From positions 62,001-126,000 of the forward strand of contig CAMKEG010000001.1 in assembly GCA_946411505.1 (NCBI GenBank): a DNA stretch of 64,000 bases, given 5' to 3'. Within the stretch, counting starts at the first letter, position 1. Every line of letters begins with the position of its first letter. This document shows positions 43,494 to 51,650 of the stretch, piece after piece. The position numbers and the translations under genes were made by a program. Source of the stretch: an uncultured Treponema sp. (GTDB lineage: Bacteria; Spirochaetota; Spirochaetia; Treponematales; Treponemataceae). Below the pieces are notes generated by a model. That model saw only the letters and a list, made by a program, of their open reading frames with translations. It ran no database searches and had not been told where the DNA came from.

Positions 43494-44597
43494 TTATTCC
43501 GCGTTTTGAAGGAGCCACATTCTGTGGCTCTTTTTTGTTTTAAAGTCAGGGTCGGTCGTTTGCTCGGTGATTTCTTGCGCGCGGGCGGCGGGCAAAAGGG
43601 CGGCGTCAAATTTTAGGCTTTTGGCGTTTGTCGAAAAGTAAAGCTCGCCGTCCTTGTCCAAAAGCTTTAGGCATTTTTGGCAAAGAAGGGGCCAGTCGCG
43701 CTTTGTGTCCAAGGCGTTCTTGGCGGACTTGGAGTTGCTGAACGTGGGCGGATCCAAAATTATTGTGTCGTAGAGCTCGCGGCGGGCGATCGCTTGGTCC
43801 AAAAAGGCCATGACGTCGCCCTTGGTCCAGGTAAAATTTTCCGGCTCGAAGCCGTTTGCGCTAAAATTTTTCTTTGACCAGTCAAGGTATGTGTTTGAAA
43901 GGTCAACGCTGTTTACGGCCTTGGCTCCGCCCGCCGCCGCCGCGACCGAAAAGCTTGAAGTGTAGCAAAACAAGTTTAAGACCCGCTTTCCGCCGGAATT
44001 GGCCTTTATCATCGCGCGCGCCGGCCGCATGTCCAAAAAGAGGCCCGTGTCCAGATAGCTTTCCAAGTCGACGAAAAATATCGAGCCGTTTTCAAATACG
44101 CGGCCGGCTTTTTTGTCATGAAAAGCCTTTTTGTCCTGCGGCGACTTTTCCTGGGCGTACTGGGAGCCGCCTTTTTCGCGGGCCCTTGTCTTTGCGGCTA
44201 TGCGGCCCTTGTCGATTCCAAGACATTCGGCCAAGGCGCTTGTCATCGCGGAAAGCCAGGCTTGTTCCTCGTCTTCGGGCTTTTCGTAGGGCCGCTCGTA
44301 CAAAAAGACTTTAAGCCAAGTCCTTTGAAGCCTGCGACAGGCGGCTCCCGGCTGGTTTTGGCTTTCGGCGGCGGCTTGCGCTTGCAAAAAAGAAAGGGCT
44401 TGGGCAGGCGAGCGGACGTCGTCGGGAAGGAATTCGTAAAGGTCTACGGCAAGAGGAATTTCGGGGATGTCGCGGTCGTAGAGCCTAAAGCAGGTGACGA
44501 GATTTTTTCGCGCCCACTTTCGCAATTGCTTGTGGTTCTTTGCCGTCCGGTTTTTTAAGAGTTCCGCCTGTTCCTGTGTCTTTTGAGCCGTGTCCAT
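43494..44597 (-). CDS. 23S rRNA methyltransferase, RlmK-like (class I SAM)
   Basis: 367 residues. VFENGSIFFVDLESYLDTGLFLDMRP leads into the SAM fold with VLNLFCYTSSFSVAAA (motif I) and TIILDPPTFSNSKSAKN (catalytic region). This order matches the C-terminal half of E. coli RlmKL, the m7G2069 methyltransferase; no RlmL half is attached. The start is ATG 44597. The N-terminal 80 residues are charged. Confidence 0.8.
   Translation of the reverse strand: MDTAQKTQEQAELLKNRTAKNHKQLRKWARKNLVTCFRLYDRDIPEIPLAVDLYEFLPDDVRSPAQALSFLQAQAAAESQNQPGAACRRLQRTWLKVFLYERPYEKPEDEEQAWLSAMTSALAECLGIDKGRIAAKTRAREKGGSQYAQEKSPQDKKAFHDKKAGRVFENGSIFFVDLESYLDTGLFLDMRPARAMIKANSGGKRVLNLFCYTSSFSVAAAAGGAKAVNSVDLSNTYLDWSKKNFSANGFEPENFTWTKGDVMAFLDQAIARRELYDTIILDPPTFSNSKSAKNALDTKRDWPLLCQKCLKLLDKDGELYFSTNAKSLKFDAALLPAARAQEITEQTTDPDFKTKKSHRMWLLQNAE
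43512..43536 (+). terminator. Terminator of rpmE
   Basis: Perfect stem GAGCCACA (43512-43519) and TGTGGCTC (43523-43530) followed by six T. It lies inside the 3' end of the convergent methyltransferase gene, whose last codons it encodes on the other strand. Confidence 0.88.
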
Positions 44598-44666
44598 AGG
44601 CAGAATTTACCGAAAAGCGCGGCTTTTTTCAAGGAGGGGCGGGCCGCGCTTTTTTTTAATTTTTTC

Positions 44667-44695
44667 TTGATTATTTTCTATAAAAGCGGTAGAAT
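44667..44695 (+). promoter_or_regulatory. Promoter of the large lipoprotein gene
   Basis: TTGATT (44667-44672), 17-bp spacer, TAGAAT (44690-44695). The leader to ATG 44709 is only about 6-7 nt. Confidence 0.6.
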
Positions 44696-44708
44696 ATATT
44701 GGGTTTTT

Positions 44709-47700
44709 ATGGGAAAAATGTTTTTGAAAAAATTTATTTTCTCCGCCGCCGCCGCGCTCGCCTTTTTGCTTGCGTCCTGCGATTTTGGCTTTGACGGAAA
44801 TTCGTTCCAAAACAAGGCCGGCGCCTACTTTAAGGAAATGACCAGCACCGCCTCAATCGAGGCGTATAGAATCACTCCGGCCGGCGCTCCGACCGACAAA
44901 TACGGAAACATCTGCCTTTCCTACGAAGACTCCTACGAAGTCGAATTCACTTTGCGAAATCCCCAGCACTACCAGTTTTTGTACGGCCGCAACATGCTCT
45001 TTTCGCTTGCGGACAGCGGACTTCCCGGAAGCGACTTGGTTTCAATTAGCCAGGACTCAGGCGACACGACAAAGCTTCGCATGACCTTTCCTTCCGACTT
45101 CCTGATGCAAAACGCCGCCGGAGCCAACATCTCTCCGAGCGTTACCTTGATGCATCCCGTGTCCTTGGTCAGCTTCGGCGTTTACGACAAGCTTAGGCTT
45201 TCAAGCGACGCGCCGCCGCCAAAGGTTGGCGGAGCCATTGCGATGCAGACGACGGAAACTCCCTCGCGCTGGGTCTTGTGCTTCAATCTGCCTTCAAAGG
45301 CGATGGTCCAGGCCTACCACAACGACATAGAGAGCGTCTCCGTAAACGGAAAAACATTCGCCGCGACTGTTGCCGCCGACGGAACGATTTCATATGAGGC
45401 CGGCTCTGAGATTTCGACTGTCGCTCCGGCAAACATCGTGGCAAACCAAAACACAGGCCTTAGCTTTAGCGCTGACGAAAACGCCGCCTACTTTTTGACC
45501 GGCGACGAAGCCGACGAAAAGGAAAAAATTTACACGGTGGTCGTGACCGACAAGGCCGGCCTTTCCTCAAACCTTGCCGTAAGCACGCGCGGCTTCAAGC
45601 TTGGCTCCCCCGACGCTTTCGCCAAGACCGACACGCAGTTTGCCAACAAGTTCAAGGTGTACGACAGCGCCGACCCCGACGGAACAAAGAACAGCGTGGA
45701 GCAGGACGAGGACGACAGCGTTTACGTCGCCATAAAGGCCGTGGCCAAGACCGCCAGCGTTGACTACACCGACCCTGTGACAGGCGAGACAAAGCATGTG
45801 GACTCCTATGACTACGACAAGAGCGACGCCTGCGTCATGTGGGAAGTCTACCGCGACGAAGCTTGCTCAAGCTTTGTGGGCGCCGGAAAAATAAACGGCT
45901 TGCAGGGAACTATTTCAATTCCGGCCGGAACGAGCTTTGTCCGCGCCTATGTCAGAAAGCCCTTGTATTCCGACAGCGAAGTCATAATGTGGAAGTGCCG
46001 CGCTGTCTTCACAAGGTTCTATGTTTCGGAGGAGGGCGACGACAACGCTGAAGGCTCAAGGAAAAAGCCCTTTAGGACGATACAGCGCGCCGTGGACGCC
46101 TTTGTGGACGGAATCGCAAGCGGCGACTGCGTTGCCGACAGCCTTTGCGACATCCGCGTGATGACGGACTTGACCACGCCGGACAGCTACGACTTTAGCG
46201 CGCATGGCGGATATCTATTGAACGTGGCCGACTCAAGCCTGGCTTCCGCCACGATAAAGGTTTCGGGCCTTGGCGGAACAAAGACCATCAGCGCCTCGCA
46301 GGCCGGAAGCGCCGTCCGCAAGTTGGTCAACGCCGCCGTCGGAAAGACTGTGATTCAAAACATAAACCTTACCGGCGGCGCGGCTTTAGTTACAGACGAC
46401 TACATTGACAGCGCCTTGATTTTGGCGGTCGGCGCGGAGCTGGACTTTAACGGATCAAAGGTTTACGGAAACACTCTTAGCGGAGAAAGAGATAGTTCCG
46501 CGAACGAAGGCTCCGTCATTTTGAGCGAGGGAATCCTAAAGATGAGCGGAACGACCGTTTGCGACAACGCGGGGGTTGTGACAGGAAGCGGAAGCGAAGC
46601 GCCTGTCTTCTACGCCTTGTGGTCTTGTTCCGGCTCGGCCGCCGCTTCCGAATTGACGGATTGCGAATTTAGCGGACACGGCGAAGGCTGGACTGTCGTT
46701 TACGTTGACAGACTTCCCGTAAAAATGACCGGCGGCGCCATAAAGAACAACGTCGGCTGCGAGGCCGCCGTCAGGGCGACCGAACGCGTTGAGCTTTCCG
46801 GCGTTGAAATAAGCGGAAACGTTTGCAAAACGACGGCCATTGACAACTACTACGGCTTGATTCTTGACGGCTGTACAATCACCGGAAACGTCTCAAAAGC
46901 CGCTCCGGCAAGCGGAAAAGCCGCCGGCATCTCGCTTGGCGCTTTAGGCTCCAGCATGTCCATAACCCTAAAGGGCGCGAACACTATTTACGACAACCAT
47001 TTTGAAAGCGTGCCGGACAGGCAGTCCAACCTTTACATTCCGTTTGGAAAAAAGATAACCGTAGGCGCTAACATAAGCGGCTCAACGATTGGCGTGACGA
47101 TGCCCTTTAACGACACCACAAAGCCGACCAAAGAAACGCCGGTCGTCTTTACGACAGGCTACGCGACGCCTTCCTACGCCAACCCGGACACGCCCGGAAG
47201 CGTGTTTGTTTCTGAAAACGATTACGGCGTGGCCGCGATTCCAAGCGGCGTCACGGATGCCGGAGAGGCGGCCTTCGCCGTAAGTTCCGGCGGCATGTAC
47301 GGCCCCTACGACTACACGATAACGACAAGCGCCCCAAGCGTTGTGGTTGCGCCCGGCGTGGCCAAGAGCGTCGCCTTGACGACGACCGTCACGCGAAAGG
47401 AGCCGGCCGGCTCGACTCCGCCGGAGACAACACTTTACTACAACCCGGCCGACAGAAAGCTTTACTTGGAAGACACCTTTGTGACGCTGGCCGTGGAGGA
47501 CAGGTCGGACGACCCTGACTACAACAAAGTCTCTTGGACCGCCGCGCTTTACACAGGAACAAGCAAGGCCTGCGACGTTCCGATAAGCTCAAGCGCAAGC
47601 GGCTTGACCGCCGAAGTTCCGGCAATGGATTTGGAGTACGACTACTCGCTAAGAATCACGGCTGACTTCTTGGGCGTAGGAAACCACGCTTCCTTTGACT

Positions 47701-49334
47701 ACAAGGTCAAGAACCCGTTTGTGAGCGTCGCCGGAGCGAGCTTTGACGGAAGTTCCGCCGTTCCAAATTCAGGAGTGTTCATCAGCGGAAGAAAGATGAA
47801 AATAAAGAGCCTCATCGCCTGCGACCATCAGGTTACCCAAAAAGAATGGTTCGAGGTGACAGGAAAAACCTTGCGGGACCAGGCGGGAACTTCCACCATA
47901 GGTTACCGCGAGGGCGACGACATTGCGATTAATTTTGTTAACTGGTTTGACGCGCTTGTCTACTGCAACAAAAAGAGCCTGGACGACGGCCTGACTCCCT
48001 GCTACACGATAAGCGACAGCAAAAACCCGAACGACTGGGGAGAAATTCCGATAAGCAGCACAAAGCCAACCTACGCCGCGTACAGCGCTGTAACCTGCGA
48101 TTGGAACGCCGACGGCTGGCGCCTTCCCACCGAGGCGGAATGGGAATACCTTGCCCGCGGCGGAAACTTGTCCTCGGCCGGACAAACAAAATACAGCGGA
48201 AGCGACAATATAAACGACGTATGCTGGTGCTCCAACAACATTACGATTACGCCAAGTTCGCCGCAAGATGTTAGGACAAAAGCCCCCAACTCGCTGCAGC
48301 TTTACGATATGAGCGGAAACGTTTTTGAGTGGTGCTGGGACAGGTGGATTGAAACCGTTGCCACAGACACGCCGATGACGGGGCCTGAATCAGGCTATAA
48401 TCGGGCCTGCCGCGGCGGCAGTTATGGCAACACTCAAACCCAAGGTCAGCTTACGGTCTATGGACGGAGCAACCAAGGCCAGAGCTATAGATCGACCTCC
48501 AACGGCCTGCGCGTCGTCCGCTCCGAGGACACGGCGACAAGCTATGTTTTGCCGACATATTGCGGAAGCAAGGAGCCGGGCGAAGCGCTTGCGGTGGGCG
48601 ACATTGTTTTTGACGACGGAAGCGCGACGCCTTATGCGGCCGGCTTGACGCTGAACGACGCGCAAAAAAGCCACGCGATCGCAGTGATTTATTACACAGG
48701 ATTTGGCCGCGACAACCAAGTGTATGACCTTGGCGAAAAGACCCTTGGCGTTGGAATCAAGGAATGGAAGTATGACCAATCGCTTAGCTTGAACGGAAGC
48801 TCGGACAGCACGACGCCCAAATGGTCAATCAACGCGCTGGGCCCTAACGATGGCCCAACTAATACTGGGGCGGATAAAGTCATTGTGCCAAATGTCCATG
48901 ATACTATTGAGGCGCATAAAAAGAACGGCTTGTTGACTTTGGCTTTGATGAAGGATGTGGCTGAGTATAATGTCGCGCCGGGAAGAATTCCTGACTCTCC
49001 GGTTTTCTATTGGGCTGAGCATTACGGAGAAGGTTCCGACAAGATAGCCGGAAACACGGCTCTTTCGGCGCCCTACAACAGCGGATGGTATCTTCCCGGC
49101 CTAGATGAGCTTAGGGCCATTCATGCGAATAAAGCGACGATTAACTCCGCTCTTGGCGCGATTGGCTCTTCCGCGGTTCAAATAGCCGTAGGCTCAACGG
49201 AAAATGCCAATGTTTATCATAGCGCGACAGGTTCGGGTAATATATATGCTGCGAATCTTTCTAATGGAGGAAGTTCAAGCTCTCCCTGGAGAGGAAAGGC
49301 TTATTCCGTCCGCGCCGTAAGGCTGTTCCCGTGA
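44709..49334 (+). CDS. Large lipoprotein with beta-helix, formylglycine-enzyme-fold and DUF1566-like domains
   Basis: 1541 residues from ATG 44709. The signal peptide ends in the lipobox LLASC (Cys24). Residues about 437-777 open with FYVSEEGDDNAEGSRKKPFRTIQRAVDAF, the start of a DUF1565-type parallel beta-helix. About 1027-1273 is a SUMF1/FGE domain: DHQVTQKEW, GWRLPTEAEWEYLARGG, MSGNVFEWCWDRW, CRGGSYGN, GLRVVRSED. About 1280-1541 contains GWYLPGLDELRAIHANK and ends AYSVRAVRLFP, a DUF1566 (Lcl) module. The domains are binding rather than enzymatic in such proteins. In Treponema, C-type-lectin-fold lipoproteins of this kind include targets of diversity-generating retroelements; none is visible here. 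Confidence 0.85.
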   Translation: MGKMFLKKFIFSAAAALAFLLASCDFGFDGNSFQNKAGAYFKEMTSTASIEAYRITPAGAPTDKYGNICLSYEDSYEVEFTLRNPQHYQFLYGRNMLFSLADSGLPGSDLVSISQDSGDTTKLRMTFPSDFLMQNAAGANISPSVTLMHPVSLVSFGVYDKLRLSSDAPPPKVGGAIAMQTTETPSRWVLCFNLPSKAMVQAYHNDIESVSVNGKTFAATVAADGTISYEAGSEISTVAPANIVANQNTGLSFSADENAAYFLTGDEADEKEKIYTVVVTDKAGLSSNLAVSTRGFKLGSPDAFAKTDTQFANKFKVYDSADPDGTKNSVEQDEDDSVYVAIKAVAKTASVDYTDPVTGETKHVDSYDYDKSDACVMWEVYRDEACSSFVGAGKINGLQGTISIPAGTSFVRAYVRKPLYSDSEVIMWKCRAVFTRFYVSEEGDDNAEGSRKKPFRTIQRAVDAFVDGIASGDCVADSLCDIRVMTDLTTPDSYDFSAHGGYLLNVADSSLASATIKVSGLGGTKTISASQAGSAVRKLVNAAVGKTVIQNINLTGGAALVTDDYIDSALILAVGAELDFNGSKVYGNTLSGERDSSANEGSVILSEGILKMSGTTVCDNAGVVTGSGSEAPVFYALWSCSGSAAASELTDCEFSGHGEGWTVVYVDRLPVKMTGGAIKNNVGCEAAVRATERVELSGVEISGNVCKTTAIDNYYGLILDGCTITGNVSKAAPASGKAAGISLGALGSSMSITLKGANTIYDNHFESVPDRQSNLYIPFGKKITVGANISGSTIGVTMPFNDTTKPTKETPVVFTTGYATPSYANPDTPGSVFVSENDYGVAAIPSGVTDAGEAAFAVSSGGMYGPYDYTITTSAPSVVVAPGVAKSVALTTTVTRKEPAGSTPPETTLYYNPADRKLYLEDTFVTLAVEDRSDDPDYNKVSWTAALYTGTSKACDVPISSSASGLTAEVPAMDLEYDYSLRITADFLGVGNHASFDYKVKNPFVSVAGASFDGSSAVPNSGVFISGRKMKIKSLIACDHQVTQKEWFEVTGKTLRDQAGTSTIGYREGDDIAINFVNWFDALVYCNKKSLDDGLTPCYTISDSKNPNDWGEIPISSTKPTYAAYSAVTCDWNADGWRLPTEAEWEYLARGGNLSSAGQTKYSGSDNINDVCWCSNNITITPSSPQDVRTKAPNSLQLYDMSGNVFEWCWDRWIETVATDTPMTGPESGYNRACRGGSYGNTQTQGQLTVYGRSNQGQSYRSTSNGLRVVRSEDTATSYVLPTYCGSKEPGEALAVGDIVFDDGSATPYAAGLTLNDAQKSHAIAVIYYTGFGRDNQVYDLGEKTLGVGIKEWKYDQSLSLNGSSDSTTPKWSINALGPNDGPTNTGADKVIVPNVHDTIEAHKKNGLLTLALMKDVAEYNVAPGRIPDSPVFYWAEHYGEGSDKIAGNTALSAPYNSGWYLPGLDELRAIHANKATINSALGAIGSSAVQIAVGSTENANVYHSATGSGNIYAANLSNGGSSSSPWRGKAYSVRAVRLFP

Positions 49335-49337
49335 TTT

Positions 49338-49373
49338 CGCGGCCTTTCGGCTAGGCGCCTTTGGGCGGCCGCG
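49338..49373 (+). repeat. GC-rich hairpin after the large lipoprotein gene
   Basis: CGCGGCC (49338-49344) pairs with GGCCGCG (49367-49373), with an internal AGGCGCCT palindrome. No T run follows, so it is at best a weak terminator. Nothing else is seen up to 49428. Confidence 0.45.
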
Positions 49374-49428
49374 TGAGCGGACCTGTGGATAATTTCCTTG
49401 CCATAATGACGCGAAGCGGCAGAGCTCC

Positions 49429-49452
49429 GGGTGTATAAGAGATTATACACCC
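49429..49452. repeat. Perfect palindrome near the antisense promoter
   Basis: GGGTGTATAA, GAGA loop, TTATACACCC: a 10-bp perfect inverted repeat 17 bp upstream of the antisense RNA promoter. It could be an operator, or the 3'-end hairpin of the toxin mRNA read leftwards. Confidence 0.55.
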
Positions 49453-49468
49453 GCAATAAGTTTTGGAC

Positions 49469-49497
49469 TTGACAAAAGGCTAGGATCGGTGTATAGT
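49469..49497 (+). promoter_or_regulatory. Strong promoter of the antisense RNA
   Basis: TTGACA (49469-49474), 17-bp spacer, TATAGT (49492-49497). Near-consensus, oriented rightwards, start predicted about 49504. Confidence 0.85.
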
Positions 49498-49503
49498 TTA
49501 AAA

Positions 49504-49599
49504 AGAAGGAGCATCCGCGACACGCGTCTTGCCCCATAGCGGTTGTCCTTACGGACAGTTCGCCCGTTCTGTGGTCGAGACAGAGCGGGCTATTTTTTT
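49504..49599 (+). ncRNA. Putative antitoxin antisense RNA (about 96 nt)
   Basis: From the predicted start near 49504 to an intrinsic terminator: stem GCCCGTTCTGT (49562-49572) with ACAGAGCGGGC (49580-49590), 7-nt loop, then seven T (49593-49599). A second small hairpin is formed by TGTCC and GGACA near 49544-49557. No ribosome site followed by a convincing reading frame. It is transcribed against the 3' part of the toxin mRNA, ending on the toxin stop codon, which is the arrangement of type I antitoxins. Confidence 0.75.
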
Positions 49600-49770
49600 A
49601 CTCACTGCTTTTCCGTCTGTGGAAGAGGAGCTGAGCGATTTGAATGACAAGTTGAGCGGCGGCAAGCGCCAGCATCAAAATTTCATAGAAATCCATAGCG
49701 GCCTCCAATTCGAGTATTCCAGCCTTGCGGCTAGTCGAGTTTGGGGGCGGACCGCCCATGTCGCGGATGC
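49511..49770. repeat. Inverted repeat bounding the toxin-antitoxin unit
   Basis: GCATCCGCGAC (49511-49521) and its exact reverse complement at 49760-49770. Each copy begins at, or just after, one of the two predicted transcription starts, so both RNAs begin alike. A full-length toxin mRNA reaching 49511 would carry one copy at each end and could fold back. Confidence 0.75.
49598..49696 (-). CDS. Putative type I toxin, small hydrophobic peptide (Hol-Tox-like)
   Basis: 32 residues starting MDFYEILMLALAAAQ, then a hydrophobic run to LVIQIAQLLF and a basic end HRRKSSE. One membrane helix and a charged tail. The N-terminal MxxYExLML pattern and tail resemble the Hol-Tox family of small toxins (related to type I toxins of Firmicutes). 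A GGAGG ribosome site lies 5 nt upstream of ATG 49696. The message starts about 49771, leaving a leader of about 75 nt that can fold. Its 3' part is complementary to the antisense RNA. Confidence 0.72.
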   Translation of the reverse strand: MDFYEILMLALAAAQLVIQIAQLLFHRRKSSE

Positions 49771-49777
49771 GGTTTTT

Positions 49778-49806
49778 ATTATAAGGTAATTTTGTATAGA
49801 AGTCAA
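49778..49806 (-). promoter_or_regulatory. Strong promoter of the toxin mRNA
   Basis: TTGACT (49806-49801), 17-bp spacer, TATAAT (49783-49778) on the minus strand. Near-consensus; start predicted about 49771. Confidence 0.85.
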
Positions 49807-49841
49807 GAGTTTTGGAATGCCGATTTGATTGCGTTCCTCTC

Positions 49842-49870
49842 TTGAATAAAAAGATTCATTCCATTATAAT
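49842..49870 (+). promoter_or_regulatory. Promoter of the DEAD helicase gene (leaderless)
   Basis: TTGAAT (49842-49847), 17-bp spacer, TATAAT (49865-49870). The start would be about 49877, next to ATG 49879. No ribosome site. Confidence 0.72.
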
Positions 49871-49878
49871 ATTTCCCT

Positions 49879-51519
49879 ATGAATTTTACAGAATTTGCCT
49901 TGCATGAGGACCTTCTTAAAGGCATAGCCCAGGCCGGCTATGAAACATGCACTCCTGTTCAGGAACAGGTTTTAAAGACCTCTCTTGCCGGGGACGATTT
50001 GTACGTGCAGTCCCAGACCGGCACTGGAAAAACGGCCGCCTATTTGGTTTCCATAATTCAGGAACGGCTTTCAAACCCTGAGAACGATGGAAAAAAGACT
50101 CTTGTTTTGGTTCCCACGCGCGAGCTTGCCGTCCAAGTTGAGGACGAAGCCAAAAAGCTTCTTTCGGGAACAAGCCTAAAGGCCTTCAGCTTTTACGGCG
50201 GAGTGGGCTACAAGGCCCAGGTTGAGGCGATTGAAAAGGGCGTTGACTTTATCGTTGGAACTCCCGGCCGCATCATCGACCTTAAGAAGGGCGGCCAGCT
50301 GGACTTGAGCGGCGTGGGCTTCCTTGTAATCGACGAGGCCGACCGAATGTTCGACATGGGCTTTTATCCCGACCTTCGCGAAATCCTAAAGTTCATTCCC
50401 AACCCAGAGGCGCGCCAGACGATGCTCTTTAGCGCCACGCTCAACACTTACGTAAAGAACTTGGCTTGGGAATACACGCGCGACGCAAAGGAAATCACGA
50501 TCGAGGCCGAGAACATCACGGTTGACGAAATCGACCAGTCTTTGATTCACGTTTCAAGCGACAAAAAGCTTCCGCTCCTTTTGGGAATCCTGAACCGCGA
50601 CAAGCCCGAAAGCGTCTTGATTTTCTGCAACACAAAGAAGGGCTGCGAAATCTTGGGCAAGCGCCTTAAGATAAACGGCTTTGAGTCGGGCTTTATCATC
50701 GGCGACATGCAGCAGTCAAAGCGCCTTGAAACCTTGAACAACTTTAAGGCCGGTAAATTTTCCATTTTGGTCGCCACCGATGTCGCCGCGCGCGGAATCG
50801 ACGTAAACGACCTTGCGATGGTCGTAAACTACGACCTTCCCAACGAGCCGGAGAACTACGTTCACAGAATCGGACGCACGGCCCGCGCCGGAAAAAGCGG
50901 CAAGGCCTACACCTTCTGTTCCGAAAAAGACGTTTACGACTTGCCCGTAATCGAGCGCTACATCGACAAGCAAATTCCTTCAAGCGTTTGCTCCGACGAC
51001 CAGTTGGCCGAAGACAAGAGCAAGGGCGTTTACATCAAGCTTGACACTTACGGTTGGGGCGGAGACGACGAGCGAGACTCGCGCTCTGGCTATGGCCGCG
51101 GCGACAAAAAAGGCGGACGCTTTGACAAGGGCGGACGCGGAGACCGTGACGGACGCGGAAGGCGAGGCGAGCGCGGAGAGCGTTCCGACAGAAAGCCGCG
51201 CTCTGAGCGGGGCGACAAGCGCGAGTTTGACAAGAGCCTTGAAGGACTTTCGTTTGAAGAGCGAATGGAAGTCTACAAGAAAAAGTATTCCGACAAGGCT
51301 GGAGAGCCGCGCGGCGACAAGCGCTCAAAGTTTGACAAGAACAAAAGGCCCTACGAAAAGCGCGGCGAAAATCGCTTTGACAAAAAGGGCGGCAAAAACT
51401 TCAACGCCAAGGGCGGCCAAAAAGGCGGCGGCAAGAGCCCCGCGCAGGCGCCCAAAAAGACTTTGGAGAACCGCGGCATAGTCGGCTTCTTTAAGTCGCT
51501 TTTTGGAAAGAAGAAGTAA
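49879..51519 (+). CDS. DEAD-box RNA helicase with basic Gly-rich tail
   Basis: 546 residues. AQAGYETCTPVQEQVL (Q motif), SQTGTGKTAAYL (I), PTRELAVQ (Ia), VIDEADRMFDMGF (II, DEAD), LFSATL (III, SAT), VATDVAARGIDV (V) and HRIGRTARAG (VI) make a complete core to about 370. After about 395 the protein is Arg/Gly/Asp/Lys rich with RGD- and GG-type repeats, which bind RNA. It ends in a short amphipathic helix with a basic end (GIVGFFKSLFGKKK). Close to RhlB/RhlE/CsdA in type. RNA decay or ribosome assembly are likely roles. Confidence 0.93.
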   Translation: MNFTEFALHEDLLKGIAQAGYETCTPVQEQVLKTSLAGDDLYVQSQTGTGKTAAYLVSIIQERLSNPENDGKKTLVLVPTRELAVQVEDEAKKLLSGTSLKAFSFYGGVGYKAQVEAIEKGVDFIVGTPGRIIDLKKGGQLDLSGVGFLVIDEADRMFDMGFYPDLREILKFIPNPEARQTMLFSATLNTYVKNLAWEYTRDAKEITIEAENITVDEIDQSLIHVSSDKKLPLLLGILNRDKPESVLIFCNTKKGCEILGKRLKINGFESGFIIGDMQQSKRLETLNNFKAGKFSILVATDVAARGIDVNDLAMVVNYDLPNEPENYVHRIGRTARAGKSGKAYTFCSEKDVYDLPVIERYIDKQIPSSVCSDDQLAEDKSKGVYIKLDTYGWGGDDERDSRSGYGRGDKKGGRFDKGGRGDRDGRGRRGERGERSDRKPRSERGDKREFDKSLEGLSFEERMEVYKKKYSDKAGEPRGDKRSKFDKNKRPYEKRGENRFDKKGGKNFNAKGGQKGGGKSPAQAPKKTLENRGIVGFFKSLFGKKK

Positions 51520-51521
51520 TC

Positions 51522-51606
51522 TGTCATTGCCGGTTAAAAAAATGTCATGTTCGGGCTTGACCCGAACATCTTTTAAAAGATTGCCCGGTCGAGCCGGGCA
51601 ATGACA
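51522..51606. repeat. REP-like palindromic element
   Basis: TGTCATTGCCGG at the left and CCGGGCAATGACA at the right form terminal inverted repeats. Inside, GTTCGGGCTTGACCCGAAC and TTGCCCGGTCGAGCCGGGCAA are two hairpins. Similar palindromes are scattered in many bacterial genomes. Only this copy is seen in the window. It lies 2 bp after the helicase stop and may help end its transcript. Confidence 0.75.
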
Positions 51607-51650
51607 ACTTTTTTGGAACGGCGCATGACATTTTTTTTGGAGACATCATT

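Noticed and set aside
47800..48530. The SUMF1 domain as a true formylglycine-generating enzyme
   Set aside because: It sits in a lipid-anchored surface protein next to beta-helix and DUF1566 modules and no sulfatase is nearby; a binding role is more likely.
44709..49334. A complete diversity-generating retroelement
   Set aside because: No reverse transcriptase or template repeat is seen in the window; only a possible target gene remains.
49529..49789. 86-codon plus-strand frame over the toxin locus
   Set aside because: It starts at TTG without a ribosome site, reads through the intrinsic terminator of the antisense RNA, and its product looks like nothing known. The minus-strand peptide has a proper start and ribosome site.
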